DNA of 64,000 nt from Osedax frankpressi (GCA_964035775.1 OZ038313.1:14317805-14381804), one strand, 5' to 3'. Shown: positions 1 to 13,800, counted from the first letter of the stretch. Numbers and translations are program-made. The notes: generated from the sequence alone by a model not told the origin.

Positions 1-3000
1 ATTGTACATTGTATATTGTACATTGTATATTGTACATTGTATATTGTACATTGTATATTGTACATTGTATATTGTACATTGTATATTGTACATTGTATAT
101 TGTACATTGTATATTGTACATTGTATATTGTACATTGTATATTGTACATTGTATATTGTACATTGTATATTGTACATTGTATATTGTACATTGTATATTG
201 TACATTGTATATTGTACATTGTATATTGTACATTGTATATTGTACATTGTATATTGTACATTGTATATTGTACATTGTATATTGTACATTGTATATTGTA
301 CATTGTATATTGTACATTGTATATTGTACATTGTATATTGTACATTGTATATTGTACATTGTATATTGTACATTGTATATTGTACATTGTATATTGTACA
401 TTGTATATTGTACATTGTATATTGTACATTGTATATTGTACATTGTATATTGTACATTGTATATTGTACATTGTATATTGTACATTGTATATTGTACATT
501 GTATATTGTACATTGTATATTGTACATTGTATATTGTACATTGTATATTGTACATTGTATATTGTACATTGTATATTGTACATTGTATATTGTACATTGT
601 ATATTGTACATTGTATATTGTACATTGTATATTGTACATTGTATATTGTACATTGTATATTGTACATTGTATATTGTACATTGTATATTGTACATTGTAT
701 ATTGTACATTGTATATTGTACATTGTATATTGTACATTGTATATTGTACATTGTATATTGTACATTGTATATTGTACATTGTATATTGTACATTGTATAT
801 TGTACATTGTATATTGTACATTGTATATTGTACATTGTATATTGTACATTGTATATTGTACATTGTATATTGTACATTGTATATTGTACATTGTATATTG
901 TACATTGTATATTGTACATTGTATATTGTACATTGTATATTGTACATTGTATATTGTACATTGTATATTGTACATTGTATATTGTACATTGTATATTGTA
1001 CATTGTATATTGTACATTGTATATTGTACATTGTATATTGTACATTGTATATTGTACATTGTATATTGTACATTGTATATTGTACATTGTATATTGTACA
1101 TTGTATATTGTACATTGTATATTGTACATTGTATATTGTACATTGTATATTGTACATTGTATATTGTACATTGTATATTGTACATTGTATATTGTACATT
1201 GTATATTGTACATTGTATATTGTACATTGTATATTGTACATTGTATATTGTACATTGTATATTGTACATTGTATATTGTACATTGTATATTGTACATTGT
1301 ATATTGTACATTGTATATTGTACATTGTATATTGTACATTGTATATTGTACATTGTATATTGTACATTGTATATTGTACATTGTATATTGTACATTGTAT
1401 ATTGTACATTGTATATTGTACATTGTATATTGTACATTGTATATTGTACATTGTATATTGTACATTGTATATTGTACATTGTATATTGTACATTGTATAT
1501 TGTACATTGTATATTGTACATTGTATATTGTACATTGTATATTGTACATTGTATATTGTACATTGTATATTGTACATTGTATATTGTACATTGTATATTG
1601 TACATTGTATATTGTACATTGTATATTGTACATTGTATATTGTACATTGTATATTGTACATTGTATATTGTACATTGTATATTGTACATTGTATATTGTA
1701 CATTGTATATTGTACATTGTATATTGTACATTGTATATTGTACATTGTATATTGTACATTGTATATTGTACATTGTATATTGTACATTGTATATTGTACA
1801 TTGTATATTGTACATTGTATATTGTACATTGTATATTGTACATTGTATATTGTACATTGTATATTGTACATTGTATATTGTACATTGTATATTGTACATT
1901 GTATATTGTACATTGTATATTGTACATTGTATATTGTACATTGTATATTGTACATTGTATATTGTACATTGTATATTGTACATTGTATATTGTACATTGT
2001 ATATTGTACATTGTATATTGTACATTGTATATTGTACATTGTATATTGTACATTGTATATTGTACATTGTATATTGTACATTGTATATTGTACATTGTAT
2101 ATTGTACATTGTATATTGTACATTGTATATTGTACATTGTATATTGTACATTGTATATTGTACATTGTATATTGTACATTGTATATTGTACATTGTATAT
2201 TGTACATTGTATATTGTACATTGTATATTGTACATTGTATATTGTACATTGTATATTGTACATTGTATATTGTACATTGTATATTGTACATTGTATATTG
2301 TACATTGTATATTGTACATTGTATATTGTACATTGTATATTGTACATTGTATATTGTACATTGTATATTGTACATTGTATATTGTACATTGTATATTGTA
2401 CATTGTATATTGTACATTGTATATTGTACATTGTATATTGTACATTGTATATTGTACATTGTATATTGTACATTGTATATTGTACATTGTATATTGTACA
2501 TTGTATATTGTACATTGTATATTGTACATTGTATATTGTACATTGTATATTGTACATTGTATATTGTACATTGTATATTGTACATTGTATATTGTACATT
2601 GTATATTGTACATTGTATATTGTACATTGTATATTGTACATTGTATATTGTACATTGTATATTGTACATTGTATATTGTACATTGTATATTGTACATTGT
2701 ATATTGTACATTGTATATTGTACATTGTATATTGTACATTGTATATTGTACATTGTATATTGTACATTGTATATTGTACATTGTATATTGTACATTGTAT
2801 ATTGTACATTGTATATTGTACATTGTATATTGTACATTGTATATTGTACATTGTATATTGTACATTGTATATTGTACATTGTATATTGTACATTGTATAT
2901 TGTACATTGTATATTGTACATTGTATATTGTACATTGTATATTGTACATTGTATATTGTACATTGTATATTGTACATTGTATATTGTACATTGTATATTG

Positions 3001-3788
3001 TACATTGTATATTGTACATTGTATATTGTACATTGTATATTGTACATTGTATATTGTACATTGTATATTGTACATTGTATATTGTACATTGTATATTGTA
3101 CATTGTATATTGTACATTGTATATTGTACATTGTATATTGTACATTGTATATTGTACATTGTATATTGTACATTGTATATTGTACATTGTATATTGTACA
3201 TTGTATATTGTACATTGTATATTGTACATTGTATATTGTACATTGTATATTGTACATTGTATATTGTACATTGTATATTGTACATTGTATATTGTACATT
3301 GTATATTGTACATTGTATATTGTACATTGTATATTGTACATTGTATATTGTACATTGTATATTGTACATTGTATATTGTACATTGTATATTGTACATTGT
3401 ATATTGTACATTGTATATTGTACATTGTATATTGTACATTGTATATTGTACATTGTATATTGTACATTGTATATTGTACATTGTATATTGTACATTGTAT
3501 ATTGTACATTGTATATTGTACATTGTATATTGTACATTGTATATTGTACATTGTATATTGTACATTGTATATTGTACATTGTATATTGTACATTGTATAT
3601 TGTACATTGTATATTGTACATTGTATATTGTACATTGTATATTGTACATTGTATATTGTACATTGTATATTGTACATTGTATATTGTACATTGTATATTG
3701 TACATTGTATATTGTACATTGTATATTGTACATTGTATATTGTACATTGTATATTGTACATTGTATATTGTACATTGTATATTGTACA
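1..3788. repeat. 14-bp satellite array (TTGTACATTGTATA)n
   Basis: About 270 head-to-tail copies of a 14-bp unit, which is a dimer of GTACATT and GTATATT. By eye no unit differs from the next until 3788. The array is open at the left edge of the window, so its true length is unknown. No stop triplet occurs in the unit on either strand, so all six frames are open and apparent proteins of more than 1200 residues are artefacts. The uniformity suggests recent amplification, or consensus flattening during assembly. Confidence 0.97.
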
Positions 3789-3841
3789 CTTTACAATATA
3801 TAATGTATAATATACGCTTTACAATATACAGCGTATATTGA
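3789..3841. repeat. Degenerate edge of the 14-bp satellite with a small hairpin
   Basis: At 3789 the perfect array breaks into diverged 7-mer-like pieces, some in inverted orientation. Arms AATATACGCT (3809-3818) and AGCGTATATT (3830-3839) are exact inverted repeats around an 11-base loop. Unique AT-rich sequence begins at about 3842. Confidence 0.7.
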
Positions 3842-4549
3842 ACTTAAGCTTTGCATTATTGTCAGTATGTATATACATTACCCAGAAAATACACATATAT
3901 AAAAAAGGTCATAAGGAATAATGTATTTATAAATAATTATTTATTTTTTTTATTATGTATTACTTAAATAAACTAAAGGATTACATGATAAATATATCAT
4001 AATACTGAATATATAAATATGTCAAATACTCCATTTAAATAATCCATAGTATTGCATAGCACAGTCGATATACCCAAATTAAGTTATATAGGTTAACATT
4101 GTATTTGTATGATTAAACTACCCCTATATAACACATATATCCATATAGCCATAGAAAATTCCACCGTAATATCATAACATCGTAATATGTTATAGCCTCA
4201 TGACATCATAACATATATATTATAGCCCCATAATATCATAACATATATATAACATATATAGCCGCTGTGTGAGCGTATGGATATGGAGTAATGGACGATT
4301 AAAAAGGAGAACTAATGTTATGGAGAAGAAGGTTTGTTTATGACCTATTTGTAATAGTTAATAAGCTAGTGAACTAGTTACGGTCTAGGGTTACAGACAA
4401 TATATGTGTGATATATCGTACAATATATGAACAAATATGTTTAATATATTAATTTATATATGAATCTATTATTAAACTAATATATATTAAAAATATTTCA
4501 TTGTATACATACTACATAGTATATATACTATAATTTATTCATATACATG

Positions 4550-4599
<50 letters not shown>

Positions 4600-6076
4600 T
4601 CGTATATATTATATTATATTATATATAGGTAATATTTAAGAAAATAATTAATTTATAATAACATGCAATATATTTATTCTAAGTTATTTTCATATTCATT
4701 GTGAATAATTTCATTTTCAATCCATTCCAATAAATCTAAACATAGTTTGTTAATCGATTGTTAGCAAATGTAATTACATTTGGTCATTAATTAATTGGGT
4801 ATTAAGTCATCGTTGAATTATATTCTATAGTGGTCGCTATGATAATTGATTGGTAACACACCGTCTCAGAAGCCATAGCAATAGGAATACGAACACTTAA
4901 TTGATGTTACAAATGTATACTTTCTCCCAGGTATTCAGTTTGGAGAATAAACGGCCTTATGAAATATAACAATACACACAGAATATAGAATGTTTTCATG
5001 GTTTTAATACATTTAAATTGCACGATTTCAAATAACGAATTACTAAATAATTACGCGATATACACTTGTTAGTTATATAATATTGCATTATACACCAAGC
5101 AAAGGGACACTAGCAATGGTTAATATCTCCTAGATTCGTAACATTTGTGGGATGGAAACTAATTCAATAGAACTTCCAATATTACTCAAATATCGAAATA
5201 AATATTTACAATGGATGGAATTTAAATAACACAGTCTCTATGTATTATATAGTATTTATAGAATTGTATTTTTTGATGCCAATTACTATTTTTACAACTT
5301 TGATCATGAGTAGAATTGTATTTGATAGAATTGTATCTAATTGCCATTGTTAGTATTTATGAAGACTAATGGTATGTTCCATCAACACCGTTGGGTAATA
5401 ATTACGGAATTCTACATTTAACTTCTTTGACTATAAAAAGTTTATTTTATAAGTGAATGCTACCTTCAGTAGACTCGGTAGTAAGACGTCCTAATTCTAC
5501 TTCTACAACTACTATACTTCCCTATTAATACTAAAATGACCCAAGAACAATAGTTGTTTTATTAATGCAATCCTACTAGTAATGTAGCTGTCTATATTCA
5601 CAAATCTTTTTAATTATATTTAATTGTTTCAAAGATATATTTGATTCTTCAATATGAAATTAGATGCAGCGATACAGTTGTGAAGGTATTAGTGTTTGAG
5701 GAAGTATTCCAGTTATCCTGCTATTATTATACGAGTGATGTATGTATTTAAGTTATTTAAGTTAAATTGGTAATTAAAGTTATTGAGATAAATAATGAAT
5801 TCTATTTTGTGTATTCTTACGTTGATTAGTTTGTTTTTATTAATGTCGACGAGCAAATAACTAAAAGTTATTAATTTATTAAGTAGTGATAGTCAGTTTT
5901 GAAAACTGATAGGTGGTATGAATATGTGATGAACTATGCCCGGTAGTAAAGTGTAACTCTATGTAATCTGGTAATTAATTAAACTCCGTTTAGAACAATA
6001 AGAATAGGTAACGTAGTATCTTGGAATGTATCGCCTAACATTGTGGGGATAATATTAGTTATAGTAATACACATTT
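3842..6076. other. AT-rich intergenic sequence
   Basis: No gene is supported. It holds a (TA)n microsatellite at about 4556-4592 and loose repeats of a CATAACATATATA-like word at 4180-4262. Sequence from 4680 to 6060 looks unique and has stops in all frames. Confidence 0.6.
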
Positions 6077-6188
6077 ATATAAATATACTTGGAACTAAAA
6101 TATGTCCGTACTTCCAAATTACCATGGACGTAAGTCGGTATAAGTATTTTTAGTTTAATCTATTATATATTTAGTTCAGCATGTTAAG
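6077..6188. repeat. Dispersed repeat, copy 1 of 2
   Basis: About 110 bases that recur at 6847-6956 in the same orientation with scattered substitutions. Shared landmarks are ATGTCCGTACTTCCAAATT and TTATATATTTAGTTCAG. No coding potential and no terminal repeats are evident. The family is unknown; it could be a piece of a short non-autonomous element or a local duplication. Confidence 0.65.
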
Positions 6189-6610
6189 TTTGTCAAAATT
6201 AACTGCAACGATATCTTACATCGAGTTTGGTTTTGAAGTCTTGATCCGATGGTATTTATAAGCCAGACTCTGACGACCTGATTTTATTCGCGGAAAAATT
6301 GAAGTGTCAGTATCTAAAATAAATGTTCTTATCGTGAACTCACGAATTACTAAATATAATAGATATTATCTTAATATATATATATATAATTAATTAAAAA
6401 CATATTAAATATAATATATATATATGTTTACAAAGCTGGTATATTTTATAATATGGTATATGTATATTATGGTTCATTAATCTTAGCAAATTATGCCCAC
6501 ATAAGTTCATATAAATAATAATATTAAGAAACTGTTTATTTAAACTAAGTACCATGTGCGTAGAATAGGAAACCTGCATTAAATGATATGTGTCCGTATA
6601 GCCACAGAAA

Positions 6611-6845
6611 ATGTAATGCCATCTATCATGTGACAATACTAATGGTAATTCTATAGTAAACTAAATTATATACCTCTTTGATATATTTAATGGAATATGA
6701 ATATATTAATATTAAATACATATGTAATGTAATAATGTAATGTCATCTATCATGTGACAATATTAATGGTAATTCAATAGTAAAATAAATGATATACCCT
6801 TTGATATATTAAATATAATATGAATATAATAATATTAAATATATA
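6611..6845. repeat. Diverged tandem duplication, unit about 120 bp
   Basis: The segment 6611-6716 is followed by a similar copy at 6732-6840. Both begin AATGTAATG(C/T)CATCTATC, continue ATGTGACAATA(C/T)TAATGG, and end in TATTAATATTAAAT-like sequence. Divergence looks like roughly 10-15% by eye. The second half of the dispersed repeat pair follows directly. Confidence 0.7.
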
Positions 6846-6846
6846 T

Positions 6847-6956
6847 ATAAATATACTTAGAACCAACATATGTCCGTACTTCCAAATTAAAATGGATTTA
6901 AGTCGGTTTAATATTTTTAGTTTAATTTATTATATATTTAGTTCAGTATGTTAAGT
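6847..6956. repeat. Dispersed repeat, copy 2 of 2
   Basis: Partner of 6077-6188, same orientation, about 770 bases downstream. The two copies share the GTCCGTACTTCCAAATT core and the GTTCAG(C/T)ATGTTAAGT end. Confidence 0.65.
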
Positions 6957-7471
6957 ATTGATAATTTAAATTATCTTGTTTTATCAAATTTGTAAAAAAA
7001 ATTGATATTATGATATTCTTTTATTATTTTAAATAGTTATTATAGTTATATACCATTTAGTTATATATGATTTATTTATTAAAACTTATAATTTTCATAT
7101 TATTATTCTAACTAAGTTTATTTTTAGATATTCTTTAGATCATTTATAAAATAAGATAATATGCATAAACTAAAAATATAATATTTTCAATTTTAAAATA
7201 TCATTAATATCCGATCAAAGTATTAAATTTAAATACATAGCAATATGGCAATGTATATATGCATATATTGTATAAGATCTGACACATTCAGTTAAATATT
7301 TAATTGATTATAAGTATTATTACCATTAATTAAATATTTAAAACGTTATATCATTTAAGACTAGTTTTATTCAAAATAATATAATATTTATAATTTAATA
7401 TAAATATACTGAATATTGTTTATACTACATTAGTATATTATATATTAGTGCATACCAATTGATCAATAATG

Positions 7472-7509
<38 letters not shown>

Positions 7510-7894
7510 AATATACAGATAATCGATCAAGAAATGAAATATTATTTTTTATTAATGAAATATGAATTAGAAAAACAAAATATATTAATATAATAAAAAA
7601 ATATAATATCTATACATAATATATAATATTATTGTATATATTATGGTGAATAATATACTATACTGTATAATAATATTCACTACTGTATTATAGTTTATGA
7701 AGGTATTTTTTCATCATATCTTAAATCAATACTTTATTTTTATTTACTGATTATCGATTTATATTATACATTAACATAAGTATGTTTTAATAACATATAT
7801 ATCACATACATATATAAATATTATTTTATTTTCTCGGGTTCTCTATTATATGAATTTCGTAGTGACGGATTGACTTACTGATAGATAGAATCAA
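6957..7894. other. AT-rich intergenic sequence
   Basis: Very low GC and no gene seen. Contains a (TA)n tract at about 7474-7506. Confidence 0.6.
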
Positions 7895-8010
7895 ATAAAT
7901 GACTCACTAACTCACTCACTCACTCACTCATTTACCTACTCACTCACCTACTCGCCTACCCAATAACACACTCACACGCCTACTAACTCACACACTCACT
8001 CATTAATTCA
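7895..8010. repeat. Imperfect (ACTC)n tetranucleotide repeat
   Basis: A C-rich, G-poor strand built on ACTC with variants CTAC and CGCC. It starts near GACTCACTAACTCACTCACT and fades after CACACTCACTCATTAATTC. Confidence 0.75.
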
Positions 8011-8667
8011 CAAGGTCATGTTTACACTAAATATATTCTTATTTTAATTTGTTAATATGAAAATATAACCATATTTTTTATGACTTTCATAGACATTTAC
8101 ATCGTATATCTCATGTTACAGATATCTTTCTATCAATTATATATATGTAGTTATTTATAGATTCATACGCATGTATTCCTAGAAATTGTGTATCTCGGTA
8201 AATCGTATGCTTTTACTCTTCGCTAATAGTAAACATATTCATCACGGCAATTATATAATTTCCAGAATAGAATGTTAATGTTGAGTGATTAATTGATATG
8301 ATATTTCCCAGGATACCATCCAGGTCAGTTTAGTTTATTGTTATATGATAAAAGTGAAAACATATTATTTATATTCTAAATATTTTATGATTATTTTTTA
8401 TTTAAAATAATGATATGATATTATTTAATAATTATATTAGCTGTTTCTCGGGTGGTTACACATGTAAATATATTTATTATATTTATTATTTATTTATTAT
8501 TTATAGAAACTATAGTTACTGAATAAATAATAAATATTTTAAATTATGCGCGATATATTGAAGTTTTGTCATATAATATATAAATAATATTCGATTTCAT
8601 AAATAAGTATTGTATTCTCAATTATATGTAACAAACTCTAAATATTATATATCTGGCTATTGAGTTG

Positions 8668-8669
<2 letters not shown>
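8011..8669. other. AT-rich intergenic sequence
   Basis: No gene, RNA gene or clear repeat recognised. Confidence 0.55.

Positions 8670-8742
<73 letters not shown>
8670..8742. repeat. (TA)n microsatellite
   Basis: Long alternating TA tract with one G interruption near 8709. Confidence 0.95.
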
Positions 8743-8744
<2 letters not shown>

Positions 8745-8810
8745 AAATATTTACGCATATAATTTTATTCGTGTCATTATTTTATGTTTACATGTAACAT
8801 CAGGCCATAT

Positions 8811-8887
8811 GTACACTATATATTGTACAGTGTACATTGTACACTGTACAATGTACATTGTACTGTGTACTCTATGCATTGTATATA
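8811..8887. repeat. Eleven consecutive 7-mers of the GTAC-N3 type
   Basis: Read in steps of seven from 8811 the sequence is GTACACT, ATATATT, GTACAGT, GTACATT, GTACACT, GTACAAT, GTACATT, GTACTGT, GTACTCT, ATGCATT, GTATATA. Seven bases, not fourteen, is the obvious period, because the last three bases vary while GTAC is mostly kept. It looks like a low-copy or ancestral form of the 14-bp satellites in this window. Confidence 0.85.
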
Positions 8888-9036
8888 GGACTTTAATAGT
8901 ATACTATTGTACAGTACACGTATACGCAACATAAACAATATACCGTAAGAAATTGTGGATAATTAATAATTAGTTGTTATCCGAGCATTACTAATATAAA
9001 CATACACAGTCACATATACAATTAAATACACACACA

Positions 9037-9082
9037 TATTTATAAATATATATTTATAAATATATATTTATAAATATATATT

Positions 9083-9092
<10 letters not shown>
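9037..9092. repeat. 14-bp tandem repeat (TATTTATAAATATA)4
   Basis: Four exact units, 9037-9050, 9051-9064, 9065-9078 and 9079-9092. A (TA)n tract to about 9132 follows. The period is the same as the large satellites but the sequence is unrelated. Confidence 0.9.
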
Positions 9093-9133
<41 letters not shown>

Positions 9134-9437
9134 TTGCGATTGCAAATGTTTACATTACAATATTATATATATAATGTATGCCGCATATATAATATCACTG
9201 CTAATCAATATCAAGATACAAAAGCGTATATAAATCTAATAACAAGTTAGTTTTTTATAAATCCTGAAAATCTATAAATGACTATATGTGATATGTCAAT
9301 ACATGGTAGGCATGTGTGGTAGGCAACATATTTACTTATATAAGTAACATAACATATTATGTTCCAGATATTGGTGAATATTATTTTGAAATATAATATA
9401 ATTACATTTGACACATACATATATATAAACATATATA

Positions 9438-9584
<147 letters not shown>

Positions 9585-9599
9585 TACACATACACACAC

Positions 9600-10435
9600 A
9601 CACACATATTTATATATATTTATACAAAATAAAAAGAATTAGTAAGTGTGTTATATAATAATAATTTGCTGAACAAAATAACATCCGGTGACATATACTT
9701 ATTAAAAATTTCTTCTAAATAATCCATTGAATACATTTGAGCTTGTATCTTCTACCAGTAGAATTTCTAAATATAACCAATGTATTGACATTTCTATGAA
9801 TTAATATGATTTAAGTAGATCGTAGGTCAAAAACATTTTCAAAAGGTCAAGTTGTTTGCTTTAGGGATAAACGATATTTATCGTCTTCGACATTTGGTGA
9901 TCTAATAAAAAAGGAAAAAGCAAACCCAGTCTAATTCTGTGAGCAGACAATACGTAGGCATATCTTAGTAATAAATCTACATCAGATTATTTATCTGCAA
10001 GATTATAGAATTACCGGAAACTCAATCTCAAAAGGTTATAGATAAATCGATAGAATCGCATATATCAGTTATTCTATTATCAATGGAAATAATAATATAT
10101 TTTAATTTAGTTTTAAAATACTTACAATATTCCGATGAGTTTAATTTTATATTTCGTACAGTCTGTATATTATTATTTATGATTATAATAACGATTGTTG
10201 TACAATTAATAATTATTTATATATATATATATATGCGTGTGTATATATACTTATATATATATATATATGTAATGAGTTCACATTTTACCTTAATATATAA
10301 TAATATAATATATTAGCACAGATAGTAAACCTATTAATATTAATGTTTTACTAAATAATTTGACATTTACCTCGAGATGTGGGCAGAAAATATCACGTTT
10401 TCGGGTTTACAATATATTAGTCAGAAAAGAATTTT
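9600..10435. other. Intergenic sequence, nothing recognised
   Basis: Mixed AT-rich sequence with short (TA)n tracts at about 10217-10270. A frame open from 10083 to 10316 is mostly TA repeat and has no family signature. Confidence 0.55.
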
Positions 10436-10617
10436 ATTAAACTTTCAGAATACAAATCGAAGGTTATCAGAGTCGACTTTTAACCTGACTAGACTTCCCC
10501 GTAAACGGATTCCTTTGTTTTAGCCGAAGACATTCCTTTAGCCGTTCAATGAACAGTGATCGATAGATTTAGCCGAGTTATCTAGTAGAGAACATCATTT
10601 GTAGAACTCGATACACG
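10436..10617. other. Less AT-rich left flank of the 10.6-kb satellite
   Basis: Clearly richer in G, C and CpG than its surroundings, with stops in all frames. TTTAGCCGA-like words recur at about 10520, 10540 and 10568. Function unknown; it may be part of the same repeat-bearing element as the array. Confidence 0.4.
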
Positions 10618-11098
10618 GTACGTAGTACGCTGTACGCTGTACGCAGTACGCAGTACATTGTACATTGTACGCGGTACATTGTACGCAGTACATTGTACGC
10701 AGTACGTTGTACGCAGTACGTTGTACGCAGTACGTTGTACGCAGTACGTTGTACGTAGTACGTTGTACGCAGTACGTTGTACGCAGTACGTTGTACGCAG
10801 TACGTTGTGCGCAGTACGTTGTACGCAGTACGTTGTACGTAGTACGTTGTACGTAGTACGTTGTACGTAGTACGTTGTACGTAGTACGTTGTACTCAGTA
10901 CGTTGTACGCAGTACGTTGTACGCAGTACATTGTACGCAGTACGTTGTACGCAGTACGTTGTACGCAGTACGTTGTACGCAGTACGTTGTACGCAGTACA
11001 TTGTACGCAGTACGTTGTACGCAGTACATTGTACGCAGTACATTGTACGCAGTACATTGTACGCAGTACATTGTACGCAGTACATTGTACGCAGTACG
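10618..11098. repeat. 14-bp satellite array (GTACGCAGTACGTT)n
   Basis: About 34 units of a 14-bp dimer, GTACGCA plus GTACGTT. Most central units carry ACGTT. Units at the left and especially the right end carry ACATT. A block near 10840-10890 carries GTACGTA in place of GTACGCA. The first units, to about 10670, are irregular. Every frame stays open because the period is not a multiple of three; no protein is implied. Confidence 0.95.
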
Positions 11099-11330
11099 GA
11101 CTTGGCTAATAAGTCTAGTTAACGTAATTATGAGACGGCGCGACGCGTTAATTGCTTCCCCGTTACTCCAGAGTAACGCATATCGCCCGAAAGTTACTAA
11201 CGGCTAAGTACAGTTGGTATCATATATGATCTATACGATATTCCTGCACCGGTACATCGAGACAGAGATGTGGATTGAAGGAGTAGTCGATTTTAAAGAA
11301 ATACCGTAAAATGCGCCCGTTACTTTCATT
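11099..11330. other. GC-richer right flank of the 10.6-kb satellite
   Basis: Unique-looking, CpG-containing sequence with GACGGCGCGACGCG at about 11134. No frame shows a recognisable protein. Together with 10436-10617 it makes a higher-GC island around the array. Confidence 0.4.
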
Positions 11331-11514
11331 AATATACTGTTTACTGAATCGTTGGTTTAATTTTGTATTCACTAATAGTGAACAAAACGGCGGTGAGTTT
11401 AAAATGTATATATAATATAACTTACAACGTATCAATATCGCTATTTATGTACATGTTTTATAGTGTTTTCAGAATATATAATACGGTTAAGTATGTACAT
11501 ATATATTTATATAC

Positions 11515-11568
<54 letters not shown>

Positions 11569-11972
11569 CGATTATTATATTAAATTTTAATTCAACTACA
11601 TATTCTCATTCATAGTGTAGTAACCGCACATTATACGTATATGTTATTACGAGAATAACTCCGAGTTTAAAATGATATAATTGTTCGCGTTTATTAATGA
11701 TAGCTATTACGTCGAGTTACTTATATCACTTCGGCGTGTAGCTATTACGTAACAATTATTGTAACTATGCATAATAGTTGACCTATTCATGTGATCTCCG
11801 TTTGAGATACATTTACATTTACATTTATATTATGTAATCGGTGTTTGTACTGTAAGAGTATTATAATATAGTAGTATTTATAATATACGGTACTTTATTC
11901 GGTCTGTAGTAAAATAAATATTTATTAGAATAAATACATGTACTTAAAATGTTATAATATTATATAATAATG

Positions 11973-12023
<51 letters not shown>

Positions 12024-13303
12024 TATATACTCTATGTATTAGATGTATCGTCTACTATTCTATTACAATAAATGATATTAGGTTTTTGAGAGTACATATA
12101 TTTGATTATAAATGTAGAAAATTAACTTAGGAATGAAATGAATTGATATTGATTTATATTGGCATTTGACATACTCTATAGAACTATTCATATAAATATT
12201 AATATATATTAATATTATATATATATATATATATATAAATATATATTATATTATGATAAAAATAAACTATCGATCTAAAAATCTTCTTTGAATATTCCAT
12301 TTCTATAATATACTATTTTACAATTTTAGAAGTAGTATGTACTGTACTATATTTGATTTTTATATAAATAATTTCACAATTTTTGTATGATACTGTCTAT
12401 TTGGTAATGTGAGTTATTATAATGCATAGTAAATCGACACACATATGTATTGCAATACATTCACCATAGGTATATATTTGACCACCGATATAGCCTTAGG
12501 GTATAGTAATCAGCGTATAGCAAATATATCTGCTAATGGCTATTGTTCTATTTTAGGATCCCTTAATAGTTAAGGATGTCTAGAAGATACCATGAAATCG
12601 TCAAGTTAAATGTCAGTAATATTAATATAATAATCAATTTTAAAAAAATACGATATATTAATTTCATTGTTTTTTCTTACATGAAAATTAACATTATATA
12701 TAATTATTTAATGTTAATTTTCATAAATTAAAACTAAATACTGAATATAATATCAATATAAGTAATATAATATATGTTATAATATATTATATTTTAATAC
12801 ACATATTGTAATCATAGATTATTGAATATATATATATATTATATAATTTAGCACAATTTTTCTAATTATACACGATTAAGATACAGCATAACACAGTATA
12901 ATACAGTGGATATTAAATTCTTATTTATAAATACCTTTAAATACTTTTTATTATCTTTATTATTTATAAATAATCATTAATATCAAAGTAGACGATTCAA
13001 CCATATGAAATCATATGTATTATATAATATTACATAATATAATACTATTTTTGGTTCAATTTTCTAATAATTATTTGAATTCGTCATCTTAACTTAATTC
13101 ATGACTCCGAGAAGTCAACTATATTGTTTTATTAATACTTAGTTATTAATACCAGACGATATTAAAAAAAAATTGATTTATTTCATTTCGTTTGCGCAAG
13201 AATACAAGATAAAAAGATTAAATCTATAGATTATATATAGATATATAGATATATATATATATATAATAATACTATGAGTAAAAATGTATAAACAAAATAA
13301 AAT

Positions 13304-13347
<44 letters not shown>

Positions 13348-13550
13348 ACACTACACATATATTATTAAATAATTTTGTTATATATATATATATACCATAT
13401 ATACAAAATCTAAATTATCATGTAATTTGAATTCATCGTATATAATGTGTATACTATAAAATGCAAACAGTACACCTTATAATATGCACTCCAAAATAGT
13501 TGAATTAAGCTAGTTATTATAATGAAGAAATCAGATAATAAAATAGGTAT
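11331..13550. other. AT-rich intergenic sequence with (TA)n tracts
   Basis: Microsatellites at about 11509-11565, 11974-12020, 12211-12236, 13252-13264 and 13311-13344. No gene recognised. Confidence 0.6.
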
Positions 13551-13800
13551 ATGCCGTACACTGTACGGCGTACAGAGTATGGCGTACACTGTACGGCGTA
13601 CATTGTACGGCGTACATTGTACGGCGTACATTGTACGGCGTACATTGTACGGCGTACATTGTACGGCGTACATTGTACGGCGTGCACTGTACGGCGTACA
13701 CTGTACGGCGTACAGTGTAAGGTGTACAGTGTACACTGTACACTGTACAGTGTACAGTGTACGCCGTACATTGAATATACAGTGTATACAGTGTACGTTT
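13551..13800. repeat. 14-bp satellite array (GTACGGCGTACATT)n, cut by assembly gap
   Basis: Units are dimers of GTACGGC with GTACATT or GTACACT. The last 80 bases shift to units such as GTACAGT and GTACACT. The array meets the assembly gap at 13801, so its real end is unknown. Confidence 0.95.

Noticed and set aside
2-3841. Three overlapping plus-strand frames of about 1260-1280 residues with a cyclic YIVHCILYIVYCTL-like repeat
   Set aside because: They are the 14-bp satellite read in three frames. The unit has no stop triplet on either strand, so open frames are guaranteed. No start context or non-repetitive domain supports a protein.
10578-11207. Open frames on both strands over the 10.6-kb array
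   Set aside because: Same reason: a stop-free 14-bp repeat. The flanking residues show no protein family.
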